This document shows positions 52,831 to 61,701 of a stretch of DNA of 64,000 bases, in pieces. Made by a program: the position numbers and the translations under genes. This stretch comes from Rhodohalobacter barkolensis (GTDB lineage: Bacteria > Bacteroidota > Rhodothermia > Balneolales > Balneolaceae), in the NCBI RefSeq assembly GCF_002834295.1, contig NZ_PISP01000001.1, positions 1,302,001-1,366,000 of the forward strand. The letters run 5' to 3'. Below the pieces are notes generated by a model that was given only the letters and a program-made list of their open reading frames with translations, was not told the origin of the DNA and did no database searches. Positions within the stretch are counted from its first letter, which is position 1, and each line of letters begins with the position of its first letter.

Positions 52831-54672
52831 ATGAAGAAATTTACCGGCTCACTCATTCAATGTCTGATTCTCGTTGCATTTATTTTAACATCGGCAACTG
52901 CTCAGCCGTCGACTCTCACAGTTCCTCTGATTGAAGATGGACAAGCTCAGATCATCGAGGCGTTCCAGAACCCTGAAGAGTGGATTCGCCATGATCTTTG
53001 GGTAGAAACCGATTTTGACACAGATGGAGACGGAAATCCCGACAGGATGTACGTATCCGTTACACGACCGGCTCAAACCGAAAACGGTGACCTGAAACTA
53101 CCCGTTATCTATGAGACTAGCCCCTATTATGCCGGAACCGCTCGTCCGCCATACGATTTCTTCTGGGATGTAAAGCAGGAACTTGGAGAAGACCCTCCGG
53201 TTCGGAAACCGGGTCCTGAAATTGAACGCCGTGGTGAACGACCTATCATCTCCAATTCACACACTTCCACGTGGGTTCCGCGCGGATTTATCGTGGTTCA
53301 CTCCACATCACCCGGAACCGGACTGTCTGACGGTTCACCTTCTGTTGGTGGAGAAAATGAAGCACTGGCTCCAAAAGCTGTCATTGACTGGTTAAACGGC
53401 CGGGCTAACGGATACACAACACGAGATGGAGACGAAGAGGTTGAGGCATTCTGGACCAATGGCAATGTGGGGATGACCGGAACATCCTATAACGGATTTT
53501 TACCGTTTGCAGCGGCCACAACCGGCGTGGATGGATTGAAGGCGATCATACCGGTAGCTCCAGTAACTTCTTTCTACATGTACTATCGGTCCAACGGGTT
53601 GGTACGATCTCCCGGCGGTTACCTTGGTGAAGATGCCGATGTACTTTATGACTTCGTACACAGCGGGGACGAAGCTAAACGAGAATACAACAACCGCACC
53701 ATGCGAGATGGCATCATGGCCGAGGGACTGGATCGAAAAAACGGAGATTACAACGATTTCTGGGAAGAACGGGATTACCTCAAACAGATGGAGAATTATA
53801 AAGCTGCAACATTGATGGCCCACGCTTTTAATGACTGGAATGTAATGACAGAGAACAGCTATCAGGCCTATGAAAAACTACAAGAAATGGGTGTGCCATC
53901 CATGGTTTACTATCATCAGGGTGGTCACGGTGGCGAACCTCCACACGAATTGATGAATAAGTGGTTTACCCGATACCTTTTTGAGGTTGAAAACGGAGTT
54001 GAGGATCTGGAAAGATCATGGATTGTACGTGAACGTGATGAGCGTGAAAATCCTACCCCCTACGAAAATTATCCACATCCGGCAGCCTCTCCGGTTACGT
54101 TTCATCTGACATCCGGTGCACCCGAAAGAGGTGGATTGACGCTTTCGCAACCCGAGTCTCAGGGAAATGAAACACTGGTTGATAACTACTCCTTTACGGG
54201 TTCAGCACTGGCTCAGGCCGAATGGACAGATCACCGATTAATCTACCTGACACCTGAACTTCAGGACTCTGTTCATATCTCCGGAGTGCCTTCGGTTTCC
54301 GTTACATTGGCGAGCAGTAAACCGGCTGCAAACTTAACCGTATGGCTCGTTTCGCTTCCGTGGAATGAGGGTCGAAACTCTCAAATTACCGATAATATTA
54401 TCACGAGAGGTTGGGCGAGTCCGCAAAATAGAAACTCACTTCGGGAAAGTGAACCATTGGAACCCGGAGAATTTTATACTGTTGAATTTGACCTTCAACC
54501 GGATGATCAGATCATCCCTTACGGTCAGCAAATAGGTCTGCTTATTTTCTCTAGTGACAAAGAGTATACTCTTTGGCCACAACCGGGTACAGAGTTAACT
54601 ATTGACCTGGACAATACAACCTTAACACTTCCGGTAGTGAACGGCAGGGATGCACTTTCAGGCATGAATTAA
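52831..54672 (+). CDS. CocE/NonD or X-Pro dipeptidyl-peptidase family hydrolase
   Basis: 613 residues with a signal peptide (MKKFTGSLIQCLILVAFILTSATA). The alpha/beta hydrolase N-terminal part has 'YVSVTRPAQTENGDLKLPVIYETSPY', and the nucleophile Ser in 'GNVGMTGTSYNGFLPFAAATTGVDG'. Then 'AHAFNDWNV', 'HQGGHGG', and a C-terminal beta-sandwich (PepX_C-like: 'ISGVPSVSVTLASSKPAANLTVWLVSL') follow, as in peptidase S15 and cocaine esterases. Likely a secreted dipeptidyl peptidase or ester hydrolase. Single gene. Confidence 0.9.
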   Translation: MKKFTGSLIQCLILVAFILTSATAQPSTLTVPLIEDGQAQIIEAFQNPEEWIRHDLWVETDFDTDGDGNPDRMYVSVTRPAQTENGDLKLPVIYETSPYYAGTARPPYDFFWDVKQELGEDPPVRKPGPEIERRGERPIISNSHTSTWVPRGFIVVHSTSPGTGLSDGSPSVGGENEALAPKAVIDWLNGRANGYTTRDGDEEVEAFWTNGNVGMTGTSYNGFLPFAAATTGVDGLKAIIPVAPVTSFYMYYRSNGLVRSPGGYLGEDADVLYDFVHSGDEAKREYNNRTMRDGIMAEGLDRKNGDYNDFWEERDYLKQMENYKAATLMAHAFNDWNVMTENSYQAYEKLQEMGVPSMVYYHQGGHGGEPPHELMNKWFTRYLFEVENGVEDLERSWIVRERDERENPTPYENYPHPAASPVTFHLTSGAPERGGLTLSQPESQGNETLVDNYSFTGSALAQAEWTDHRLIYLTPELQDSVHISGVPSVSVTLASSKPAANLTVWLVSLPWNEGRNSQITDNIITRGWASPQNRNSLRESEPLEPGEFYTVEFDLQPDDQIIPYGQQIGLLIFSSDKEYTLWPQPGTELTIDLDNTTLTLPVVNGRDALSGMN

Positions 54673-54771
54673 GGACAATCATACTTCAAATAGTGCAGAT
54701 GAATTTTTGCCAAATGAGATGGTGAAAAAATTATTTGCATTTTCTTTGAAGACCGTTCTATCTTAAGAGCA

Positions 54772-54840
54772 ATGAAAAATTCAAACCTACATTACACAAC
54801 TTTTATGATCTGCCCCATGTGTATGCATAGTCACACATAG
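54772..54840 (+). CDS. Putative 22-codon Met/Cys leader peptide of the methionine operon
   Basis: A short frame ATG at 54772 to TAG at 54840. Its C-terminal half reads MICPMCMHSHT: three Met, two Cys and two His within 11 codons. A weak AAGAG sits five bases before the ATG. The terminator that follows (54874-54900) and a sequence able to block it (AGAGGG, 54844) are arranged as in amino-acid attenuators. It lies in front of metY, metX and hom, so sensing of Met or Cys tRNA charging is the natural guess. Coding is not proven; it is far below usual gene size. Confidence 0.55.
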   Translation: MKNSNLHYTTFMICPMCMHSHT

Positions 54841-54843
54841 AGT

Positions 54844-54900
54844 AGAGGGTATATTTTTCATTAAGAAATTTGAAAGGCCCTCTGGAAACAGCAGGGCTTT
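54844..54900 (+). terminator. Attenuator: terminator with competing antiterminator
   Basis: Terminator stem: 54874-54884 pairs with 54889-54900 (GGCCCTCTG, loop GAAA, CAG-C-AGGGCT with one bulged C), then TTTATTTG. Antiterminator: AGAGGG at 54844-54849 is complementary to CCCTCT at 54878-54883, which is inside the 5' arm of the terminator. The two structures exclude each other. AGAGGG starts four bases after the leader stop codon, so a ribosome at the stop would cover it. Confidence 0.6.
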
Positions 54901-54944
54901 ATTTGTTCAGATAAATTGAACAGCGTTCTTTAAAATTAATGAGT

Positions 54945-55073
54945 CTTATCAAGAAAGGTGGAGGGACAGGCCCTTTGAAGCCTTAGCAACCGCCTCTCGA
55001 ATTTATTCGGGAGGGTTAGGTGCTAAATCCTGCCCGTTTTGGTTTTCAACAACCAAAATTTGGGAAAGATAAG
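54945..55073 (+). ncRNA. SAM-I (S-box) riboswitch aptamer
   Basis: P1 is CTTATC (54945-54950) paired with GATAAG (55068-55073). The conserved core reads 'AAGAAAGGTGGAGGGAC' then 'GGCCCTTTGAAGCCT', 'AGCAACC', 'GCTAAATCCTGC', all in the order of the S-box. P3 is GCCTCTCGAAT...ATTCGGGAGG and P4 is the TTTTGGTT-TTCAACAACCAAAA hairpin. It binds S-adenosylmethionine and turns off the downstream genes when SAM is high. Confidence 0.93.
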
Positions 55074-55109
55074 AAGCCGGCTCACCTGTTGTTACTTCAG
55101 GTTCTGTTT

Positions 55110-56530
<1,421 letters not shown>

Positions 56531-56587
56531 GCCCAATGAAAACTTGGCGGCCTGAACTTCTCTGATCAAATATATGGATAACTCATA

Positions 56588-57634
56588 ATGAATAAAGGTA
56601 TCACTACAACAACTTTGGAAACGGATTTCATTACTGAATCCGGATTTCGGTTTGAAAAAGCGCCGGTTGCCTATAAAACCTGGGGTGAACTCAATAGTGA
56701 AAAGGATAACGTCATCTTGATTTTTCACGCACTGACGGGACACGCAGCCGCTGATGAATGGTTTCCCGGGATCTTTGGCGAAGGAAATATTTGCGATCCG
56801 GATGAGCATTTTATTATCTGCATCAACGTACCGGGAAGCTGTTATGGTTCTGTAGGTCCTCAATCCATCAACCCGAAAAACGGTAAAGCTTACAAAAATG
56901 GCTTTCCCGAAATCACCATTCGGGATATGGTTCGATTTCAACAACAACTGTTGGATCAACTTGGTATTACCGGAATTGAACTCGTAATCGGCGGTTCCAT
57001 GGGCGGAATGCAAGCTCTGGAATTCATATTTATGGATCGCCGTGCTCGTTCAGCTGTACTGATCGCCATGGGGAAAGCTCATACCCCATGGGCGATCGGT
57101 ATCAGCCATGCCCAGAGAGCAGCCATTAAAAATGACCCAAACTGGAACAATGGAATTTATGAACCGGAAAACGGTCCGTTCCGGGGTGTAGCTACAGCAC
57201 GAATGATGGCGATGGTGACCTATCGGGCACCTGAAGATTACAACCAAAAATTTGGGCGAAAACATCAGAATGAAGATGGCCAGTTTCAGATCGAGTCCTA
57301 TCTCAACTACCAGGGACAGAAGCTGGCAAAGCGAATGGACGCTCACACCTATATCACTCTTACAAAGGCGATGGATTCTCATGATATCTCCCGAAATAGA
57401 AGTGACTTTGAACTGATTTTGAATCGCATTGAAATTCCGATTCAGGTCATTGGGATCACTTCAGATCACCTCTACCCTGTTGCCGAACAGAAAGAGCTGG
57501 CGAATCTTTTGCCTAATGGTCGTTTCGCAGAGATCGATTCACACGCAGGCCATGACGGATTTCTAATCGAATTTGATCAGCTCAATAGTATCATCAAACC
57601 CTTTACCCACCGAAAAGAACTTTTAATCTACTGA
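56588..57634 (+). CDS. metX: Homoserine O-acetyltransferase
   Basis: 348 residues. Alpha/beta hydrolase-type acyltransferase: 'VILIFHALTGHAAADEWFPGIFG', nucleophile Ser in 'VIGGSMGGMQALEF', Asp in 'SDHLYPVAEQ' and His in 'HAGHDGFLIE'. It activates homoserine with acetyl-CoA for MetY. Between metY and metX there are 57 bases with no clear terminator, so they should share the riboswitch control. Confidence 0.95.
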   Translation: MNKGITTTTLETDFITESGFRFEKAPVAYKTWGELNSEKDNVILIFHALTGHAAADEWFPGIFGEGNICDPDEHFIICINVPGSCYGSVGPQSINPKNGKAYKNGFPEITIRDMVRFQQQLLDQLGITGIELVIGGSMGGMQALEFIFMDRRARSAVLIAMGKAHTPWAIGISHAQRAAIKNDPNWNNGIYEPENGPFRGVATARMMAMVTYRAPEDYNQKFGRKHQNEDGQFQIESYLNYQGQKLAKRMDAHTYITLTKAMDSHDISRNRSDFELILNRIEIPIQVIGITSDHLYPVAEQKELANLLPNGRFAEIDSHAGHDGFLIEFDQLNSIIKPFTHRKELLIY

Positions 57635-57637
57635 GAT

Positions 57638-58708
57638 ATGTCACAATTGCACGCCATCAAAAAAAACCGAGTCCCATTTGCCAAACCGAAACCTGTTAAA
57701 AAAATATTTATTGCCGGTGTTGGAGCTGTAGGTTGCACGCTGGTTAAACAGATTGAAGGTCACCACTCACTTCGAGTTGTAGGTATTTGCAACTCTCAAC
57801 ACGTACAGTGGTTCAGAAGAGAAGAAGCGAACTACAGGAGAAGTGAGTTACAAATTTCACCTGACAAACATTGGGATAATATTATCCGGAAACTAAGCTC
57901 ATACAAAAAAGGGAGTGTTATATTTGTGGATGCAACGGGAAGTTCTGAAGTCTCGGCTCTCTATCCACAGTTGTTTGAAAACCATATCCATGTTGTAACT
58001 CCAAGTAAGCTTGCCAACACACAAAGCCAGGAAACCTTTGAAAACCTTCATCAGCTTGCCAATGAGTTTGATGTGGAATTTCACTACGAAACCAACGTAG
58101 GGGCAGGTCTGCCGGTTGTAAACACCATTAAAAATTTGATTGCTTCAGGAGATGAAATCATCGAAATCAGCGGTGTGGTTTCCGGAACAATGACGTATCT
58201 CTTCTCTGAGTTGGAAAATGGAGCTTCCTTTAGCGAAACCGTGAACAGAGCACGAACACTGGGTTATGCTGAACCCGATCCCAGGGATGATTTATCGGGA
58301 GAAGATGTGGCCCGAAAGTTTTTGATCTTGGCACGAATCTGTGGTGTTCGAATAGAACGAGATGAAGTAAATGTAGAATCACTTATTCCTGAAAACCTCA
58401 AGAATGTTGATGCAACCCAATTTCTTGACAGATTGGCTGAAGCAGACAACAACTGGCAACAAAAGATCGCCTTAGAAAAAGAAAAAGACCGGGTGTTGAG
58501 ATACACGGGCAAATTGGAAAACGGAAAAATTGACGTCGGTATTGAAGCCGTTCCCAAACTATCCGCATTGGGAAATCTGACAGGTACTACAAATCTCATT
58601 ACGATCAGAACAAAACGATATAACGACCAGCCGCTTACTGTTCAGGGACCCGGAGCAGGGAAAGAAGTTACCGCAGCCGGTGTACTGGCAGATATTCTGA
58701 AGATTTGA
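57638..58708 (+). CDS. hom: Homoserine dehydrogenase
   Basis: 356 residues, a free-standing enzyme without an aspartokinase or ACT domain. The NAD(P) motif is 'KKIFIAGVGAVGCTLVKQI'. The catalytic region has 'VTPSKLANTQSQETFENL', 'FHYETNVGAGLPVVNTIKNLIASGDEI', 'ISGVVSGTMTYLFSELENG' and 'DPRDDLSGEDVARKFLILAR'. It starts four bases after metX. It supplies homoserine for MetX. The absence of an ACT domain means no obvious Thr feedback on this copy. Confidence 0.95.
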   Translation: MSQLHAIKKNRVPFAKPKPVKKIFIAGVGAVGCTLVKQIEGHHSLRVVGICNSQHVQWFRREEANYRRSELQISPDKHWDNIIRKLSSYKKGSVIFVDATGSSEVSALYPQLFENHIHVVTPSKLANTQSQETFENLHQLANEFDVEFHYETNVGAGLPVVNTIKNLIASGDEIIEISGVVSGTMTYLFSELENGASFSETVNRARTLGYAEPDPRDDLSGEDVARKFLILARICGVRIERDEVNVESLIPENLKNVDATQFLDRLAEADNNWQQKIALEKEKDRVLRYTGKLENGKIDVGIEAVPKLSALGNLTGTTNLITIRTKRYNDQPLTVQGPGAGKEVTAAGVLADILKI

Positions 58709-58723
58709 CGGGCAAACATAAAA

Positions 58724-58755
58724 AAACCTCCTTACAAAAAAATGGAAGGAGGTTT
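58724..58755. terminator. Bidirectional terminator between hom and the FFPGDH-repeat gene
   Basis: AAACCTCCTT pairs with AAGGAGGTTT around a 12-base loop. On the minus strand TTTTTTTATG follows; on the plus strand TTTATCTTT does. Confidence 0.8.
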
Positions 58756-58773
58756 ATCTTTGCCAGCAAGAAA

Positions 58774-59418
58774 CTATTTTGCACCACCAAGAAATACTAC
58801 GGGCTTACTCATTACCTCCATATCGGGTTCAAACTGATCCGGAACTAATATCATAGCAAAAGCTACCTTGCCGGCTCCTCCACCACTGCTCAGAGCCCTT
58901 CTGCCGGCATCCATTGCCATCCGTTCAGCATCTCTGCTTGATTTGATGAAATGATCTCCGGGGAAAAAGTGGTCACCCGGGAAAAAATGATCTCCGGGGA
59001 AAAAGGTGTCACCGGGAATATGCGTTGAATTGGGATATGACTGAATAAGAAAATTCAAAAATTCTCGTCCACTGATATGCCTTCCTAACATAACAGGTCT
59101 TTCTGAGATTTTGACGGGATAACCATTCTGACCAACAATTCCTCGCTCTCCGATGGCGTATATATATAGTCTTCCTCCAACTTCAGTTCCGAATCGATCT
59201 GCTTTCAGATAGATTTGCCCCCTTTCTGTTACCCATTTGGAAAATTCTTCAAATGTGATTCCCTTTTCGCCGCTGTTCCCAACCATAGCCCTGTAGTTAT
59301 TCTCTTCAAACTCTAACTGATACGCTATCTGTTTGGTGCCCTCTTGTGCTTGTAAGTCACTGAATAGAAATGACAGGCAAGTCAGTACACCGATTACTCC
59401 CACTACTAAATATCTCAT
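58774..59418 (-). CDS. Secreted protein with FFPGDH tandem repeat, unknown
   Basis: 214 residues. Signal peptide MRYLVVGVIGVLTCLSFLFS, cleaved near LQAQ. The mature part has one globular-looking region ('IYLKADRFGTEVGGRLYIYAIGERG'). At about residues 133-156 there is a tandem repeat with unit HFFPGD, near identical in four copies ('DTFFPGDHFFPGD' and on), coded by 18-base units at 58948-59017. The repeated Phe-Phe-Pro-Gly-Asp-His motif could bind metal or a ligand. A small Ser/Gly-rich stretch follows. I do not recognise a family; it is near the division cluster but divergent from it. Confidence 0.65.
   Translation of the reverse strand: MRYLVVGVIGVLTCLSFLFSDLQAQEGTKQIAYQLEFEENNYRAMVGNSGEKGITFEEFSKWVTERGQIYLKADRFGTEVGGRLYIYAIGERGIVGQNGYPVKISERPVMLGRHISGREFLNFLIQSYPNSTHIPGDTFFPGDHFFPGDHFFPGDHFIKSSRDAERMAMDAGRRALSSGGGAGKVAFAMILVPDQFEPDMEVMSKPVVFLGGAK
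58948..59017 (-). repeat. In-frame 18-bp tandem repeat within the FFPGDH gene
   Basis: About four units of 18 bases. Codon choices alternate between units (CCC GGA GAT CAT then CCG GGT GAC CAC), so the repeat looks like a 36-bp unit duplicated. Copy number change by slippage would add or remove HFFPGD units without a frameshift. Confidence 0.75.
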
Positions 59419-59853
59419 GATTCGATTATTTAAGATTTATATTTAACGATATACACAATGACAAAATGGATACCGTATTTATTTTATAAGCGTAAGTAGA
59501 TTCAGAGGTATGTCATCGCTCTCAAAGTTTTTTGTTTTCTGACATTTATTTGCATTCCATCACCCTTCCACTCTCTCCCACCAACCACCCACCGGAAAAC
59601 ACCTACGCAAATTTCAGCCTATACAGTTACTGTAAGCCACTTTTTCCAATGCGTTGAGTTTCCTTAAAAAATTTTCATCCACGCTAAACTTTTTTTCTTG
59701 ACAAATACAGAGGCTATGAGGTACATTGTGGGGAGAAGTGGGAGATAGTGGGGAATTTATTAGCAAGGTTCCCGTACCCGGTCAAACCGGCTATCAATAT
59801 GTTTTTAGCAATCCAGGCTCTGAGTAGCACAGAGTCTATAATAGAGAAAACCC
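59419..59853. other. Noncoding region before the division cluster
   Basis: About 435 bases with no gene. Apart from the MraZ promoter/box it holds, at 59570-59595, a block whose reverse complement reads GTGGGTGGTTG then GTGGGAGAGA then GTGG, a run of TGGG motifs with 10-11 bp spacing in the opposite orientation. Confidence 0.4.
59698..59757 (+). promoter_or_regulatory. mraZ promoter with MraZ box of three GTGGG direct repeats
   Basis: TTGACA (59698-59703), 18 bases, then TACATTG (59722). It is followed at once by GTGGGGAGAA, GTGGGAGATA and GTGGGGAATT (59728-59757), three direct repeats with exact 10-bp period. Tandem TGGG repeats spaced by five or six bases upstream of mraZ are the known binding site of MraZ. 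Position over the start of transcription implies autorepression. Confidence 0.75.
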
Positions 59854-60318
59854 GTGCCAAGTTTTAAAGGGGAATACGAACACAGTGTAGATAATAAAGG
59901 CCGTGTTGCTTTTCCGGCCAAACTACGCAAGATCCTCAAGCCTGAGGCCCAGGAGAGGTTTACCCTTTTGCGAGGCCTCGAACCTTGTCTCTATCTCTAC
60001 CCACAAGACGAATGGGAACTTGTTGAAGATAAACTCTCACAAATCAATAGTTTTTCCCGTCAAGGCCGAACCGTTAAACGAAATTTCCTTCGATTTGCTG
60101 AAGATCTGGTTCTGGACAAACAAAATCGCCTTTCTCTTCCATCCCACTTAATGGAATGGTCCGGAATCTCAGACAGCGCCATCTTTATAGGCAGTGGTGA
60201 ACGAATCGAAGTTTGGTCACCTAAAAAACTTGAAGAAGTTGATGCCGAACTCAGTTTTGAATCCTATCAGGACCTTTTTGAAGAGGTTATGGGCGGACAA
60301 AACAATGGAGGGGAATAG
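59854..60318 (+). CDS. mraZ: Transcriptional regulator MraZ
   Basis: 154 residues from GTG at 59854. Two AbrB-like (MraZ) repeats: 'GEYEHSVDNKGRVAFPAKLRKIL' and 'DLVLDKQNRLSLPSHLMEW', each with the DxxGR/DKQNR loop. First gene of the division and cell-wall cluster. It binds the repeats upstream of its own start and represses the cluster. Its stop is adjacent to the rsmH ATG. Confidence 0.96.
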   Translation: MPSFKGEYEHSVDNKGRVAFPAKLRKILKPEAQERFTLLRGLEPCLYLYPQDEWELVEDKLSQINSFSRQGRTVKRNFLRFAEDLVLDKQNRLSLPSHLMEWSGISDSAIFIGSGERIEVWSPKKLEEVDAELSFESYQDLFEEVMGGQNNGGE

Positions 60319-61242
60319 ATGACAGGCTACTACGAGCACTTTCCCGTCCTATTAAATGAGTCTGTCGATTATCTCGTTACCGACCCTAAGGGTATATATA
60401 TAGATGGTACACTTGGCGGTGGCGGACACAGCAAATCTATATTAAACAGACTAGACTCTGAAGGACATCTCTATGGAATTGACCAGGATCCGGAAGCTTT
60501 AAAAGCAGCCGGTGAGCGAATTGGTAATGACGAACGGTTCACCGCTTTGGAAGGTAATTTTGGTTATCTCTCTACCCTCATTCCAAAAGAGCATCAGGGA
60601 CAAATCACCGGAATTCTTTTTGATTACGGAGTTTCCACGCATCAGATAAAAGAACCTGAACGAGGCTTCAGCTTTCAGCACGATGGCCCACTGGATATGC
60701 GAATGAGTGCTATGAGCGGTGTTTCTGCGCATAGCGTTGTAAATGAATACGATTATAAAAAACTGCGCGATGTAATCTTTCACTATGGCGAGGAACGAAT
60801 GAGCCGACAAATTGCTCAGGAAATTATTAACCGCCGTCCTATTGAAACAACCGGAGAACTACGAGATGCCGTAGAGAGTGTTGTTAAAGGAAGGCACTCC
60901 ATTAAATCCGTTGCACGGGTTTTTCAGGGAATCCGGATTGAAGTAAACCGGGAAATTGAAGTATTAAAGCTTGCCCTGCAGGATTCACTTAATCTTTTAA
61001 AAGTTGGCGGACGAATTGTTGCCATCTCTTATCACTCATTGGAGGATCGGTTGGTTAAGTACTTTTTCAAAAGCGGGAATTTTGAAGGTAAAATTGAAAA
61101 GGATTTTTACGGGAAATCACTCAATACCATTGAACCGGTAACAAAACAAATCATCACCCCCGGGGAAAAGGAAATTGAGACAAATCCGGCAGCCCGGAGC
61201 GCAAAAATGCGTGTTGCAGTGAAAATCAGTGAGGTAAACTGA
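60319..61242 (+). CDS. rsmH: 16S rRNA (cytosine1402-N4)-methyltransferase
   Basis: 307 residues. 'HFPVLLNESVDYL', 'IDGTLGGGGHSKSIL', 'LYGIDQDPEALKAA', 'GILFDYGVSTHQIKEPERGFSFQHDGPLDMRM' and 'ISYHSLEDRLVKYFF' are canonical MraW/RsmH. It methylates C1402 in the 16S rRNA P site. It starts immediately after mraZ. Confidence 0.97.
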   Translation: MTGYYEHFPVLLNESVDYLVTDPKGIYIDGTLGGGGHSKSILNRLDSEGHLYGIDQDPEALKAAGERIGNDERFTALEGNFGYLSTLIPKEHQGQITGILFDYGVSTHQIKEPERGFSFQHDGPLDMRMSAMSGVSAHSVVNEYDYKKLRDVIFHYGEERMSRQIAQEIINRRPIETTGELRDAVESVVKGRHSIKSVARVFQGIRIEVNREIEVLKLALQDSLNLLKVGGRIVAISYHSLEDRLVKYFFKSGNFEGKIEKDFYGKSLNTIEPVTKQIITPGEKEIETNPAARSAKMRVAVKISEVN

Positions 61243-61694
61243 TGTATATCCAAACACCTATCAAAGAAAAGAAGAGCGTAAAGCCTAACCGGCGTGGTCT
61301 TTCAAACGGTAAACCATCCGGATGGAAAACCAAAAACTCACTTGGCAGCAATGGATTTAAGGGAACCACAAATTCTTACGGTACCCGCAAGAAAGAGCCT
61401 ACACAAAAAAAGAAATCTGCCCTTCCGGCTTTTACCCCCTGGAAGGTTATACTCGCAAGCTTCTTGATTGGAGTTTGCGGGATTCTCTATATCGGACATG
61501 TTTTCAGTACTCAGCAGGCACTTCAGGAAGTGCGACAACTGGAAATTGAGTTCAACAAAGTACAGCGTCAGTACAACGCTTCCAGATTGGAATATGATCG
61601 TTTGGTTGGTCCAAAGGAAATTTACCAGCGGGCAAGGCAGCAGGGATATATCAATGCCGGTCCTGCCGATCAGATCATAACCGTAAAACCTTAG
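61242..61694 (+). CDS. ftsL: FtsL-like division protein
   Basis: 150 residues, bitopic: a basic cytoplasmic N terminus of about 65 residues (rich in Lys/Ser/Gly), TM at about 68-87 (WKVILASFLIGVCGILYIG), then a leucine/coiled-coil stretch (ALQEVRQLEIEFNKVQRQYNA) and a YQRARQQGYI tail. Size, topology and place between rsmH and ftsI match FtsL, the divisome scaffold that binds FtsB and FtsQ. Sequence is poorly conserved in this family, so the call rests largely on context. It overlaps rsmH by one base. Confidence 0.8.
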   Translation: MYIQTPIKEKKSVKPNRRGLSNGKPSGWKTKNSLGSNGFKGTTNSYGTRKKEPTQKKKSALPAFTPWKVILASFLIGVCGILYIGHVFSTQQALQEVRQLEIEFNKVQRQYNASRLEYDRLVGPKEIYQRARQQGYINAGPADQIITVKP

Positions 61695-61701
61695 CCATAT
61701 C

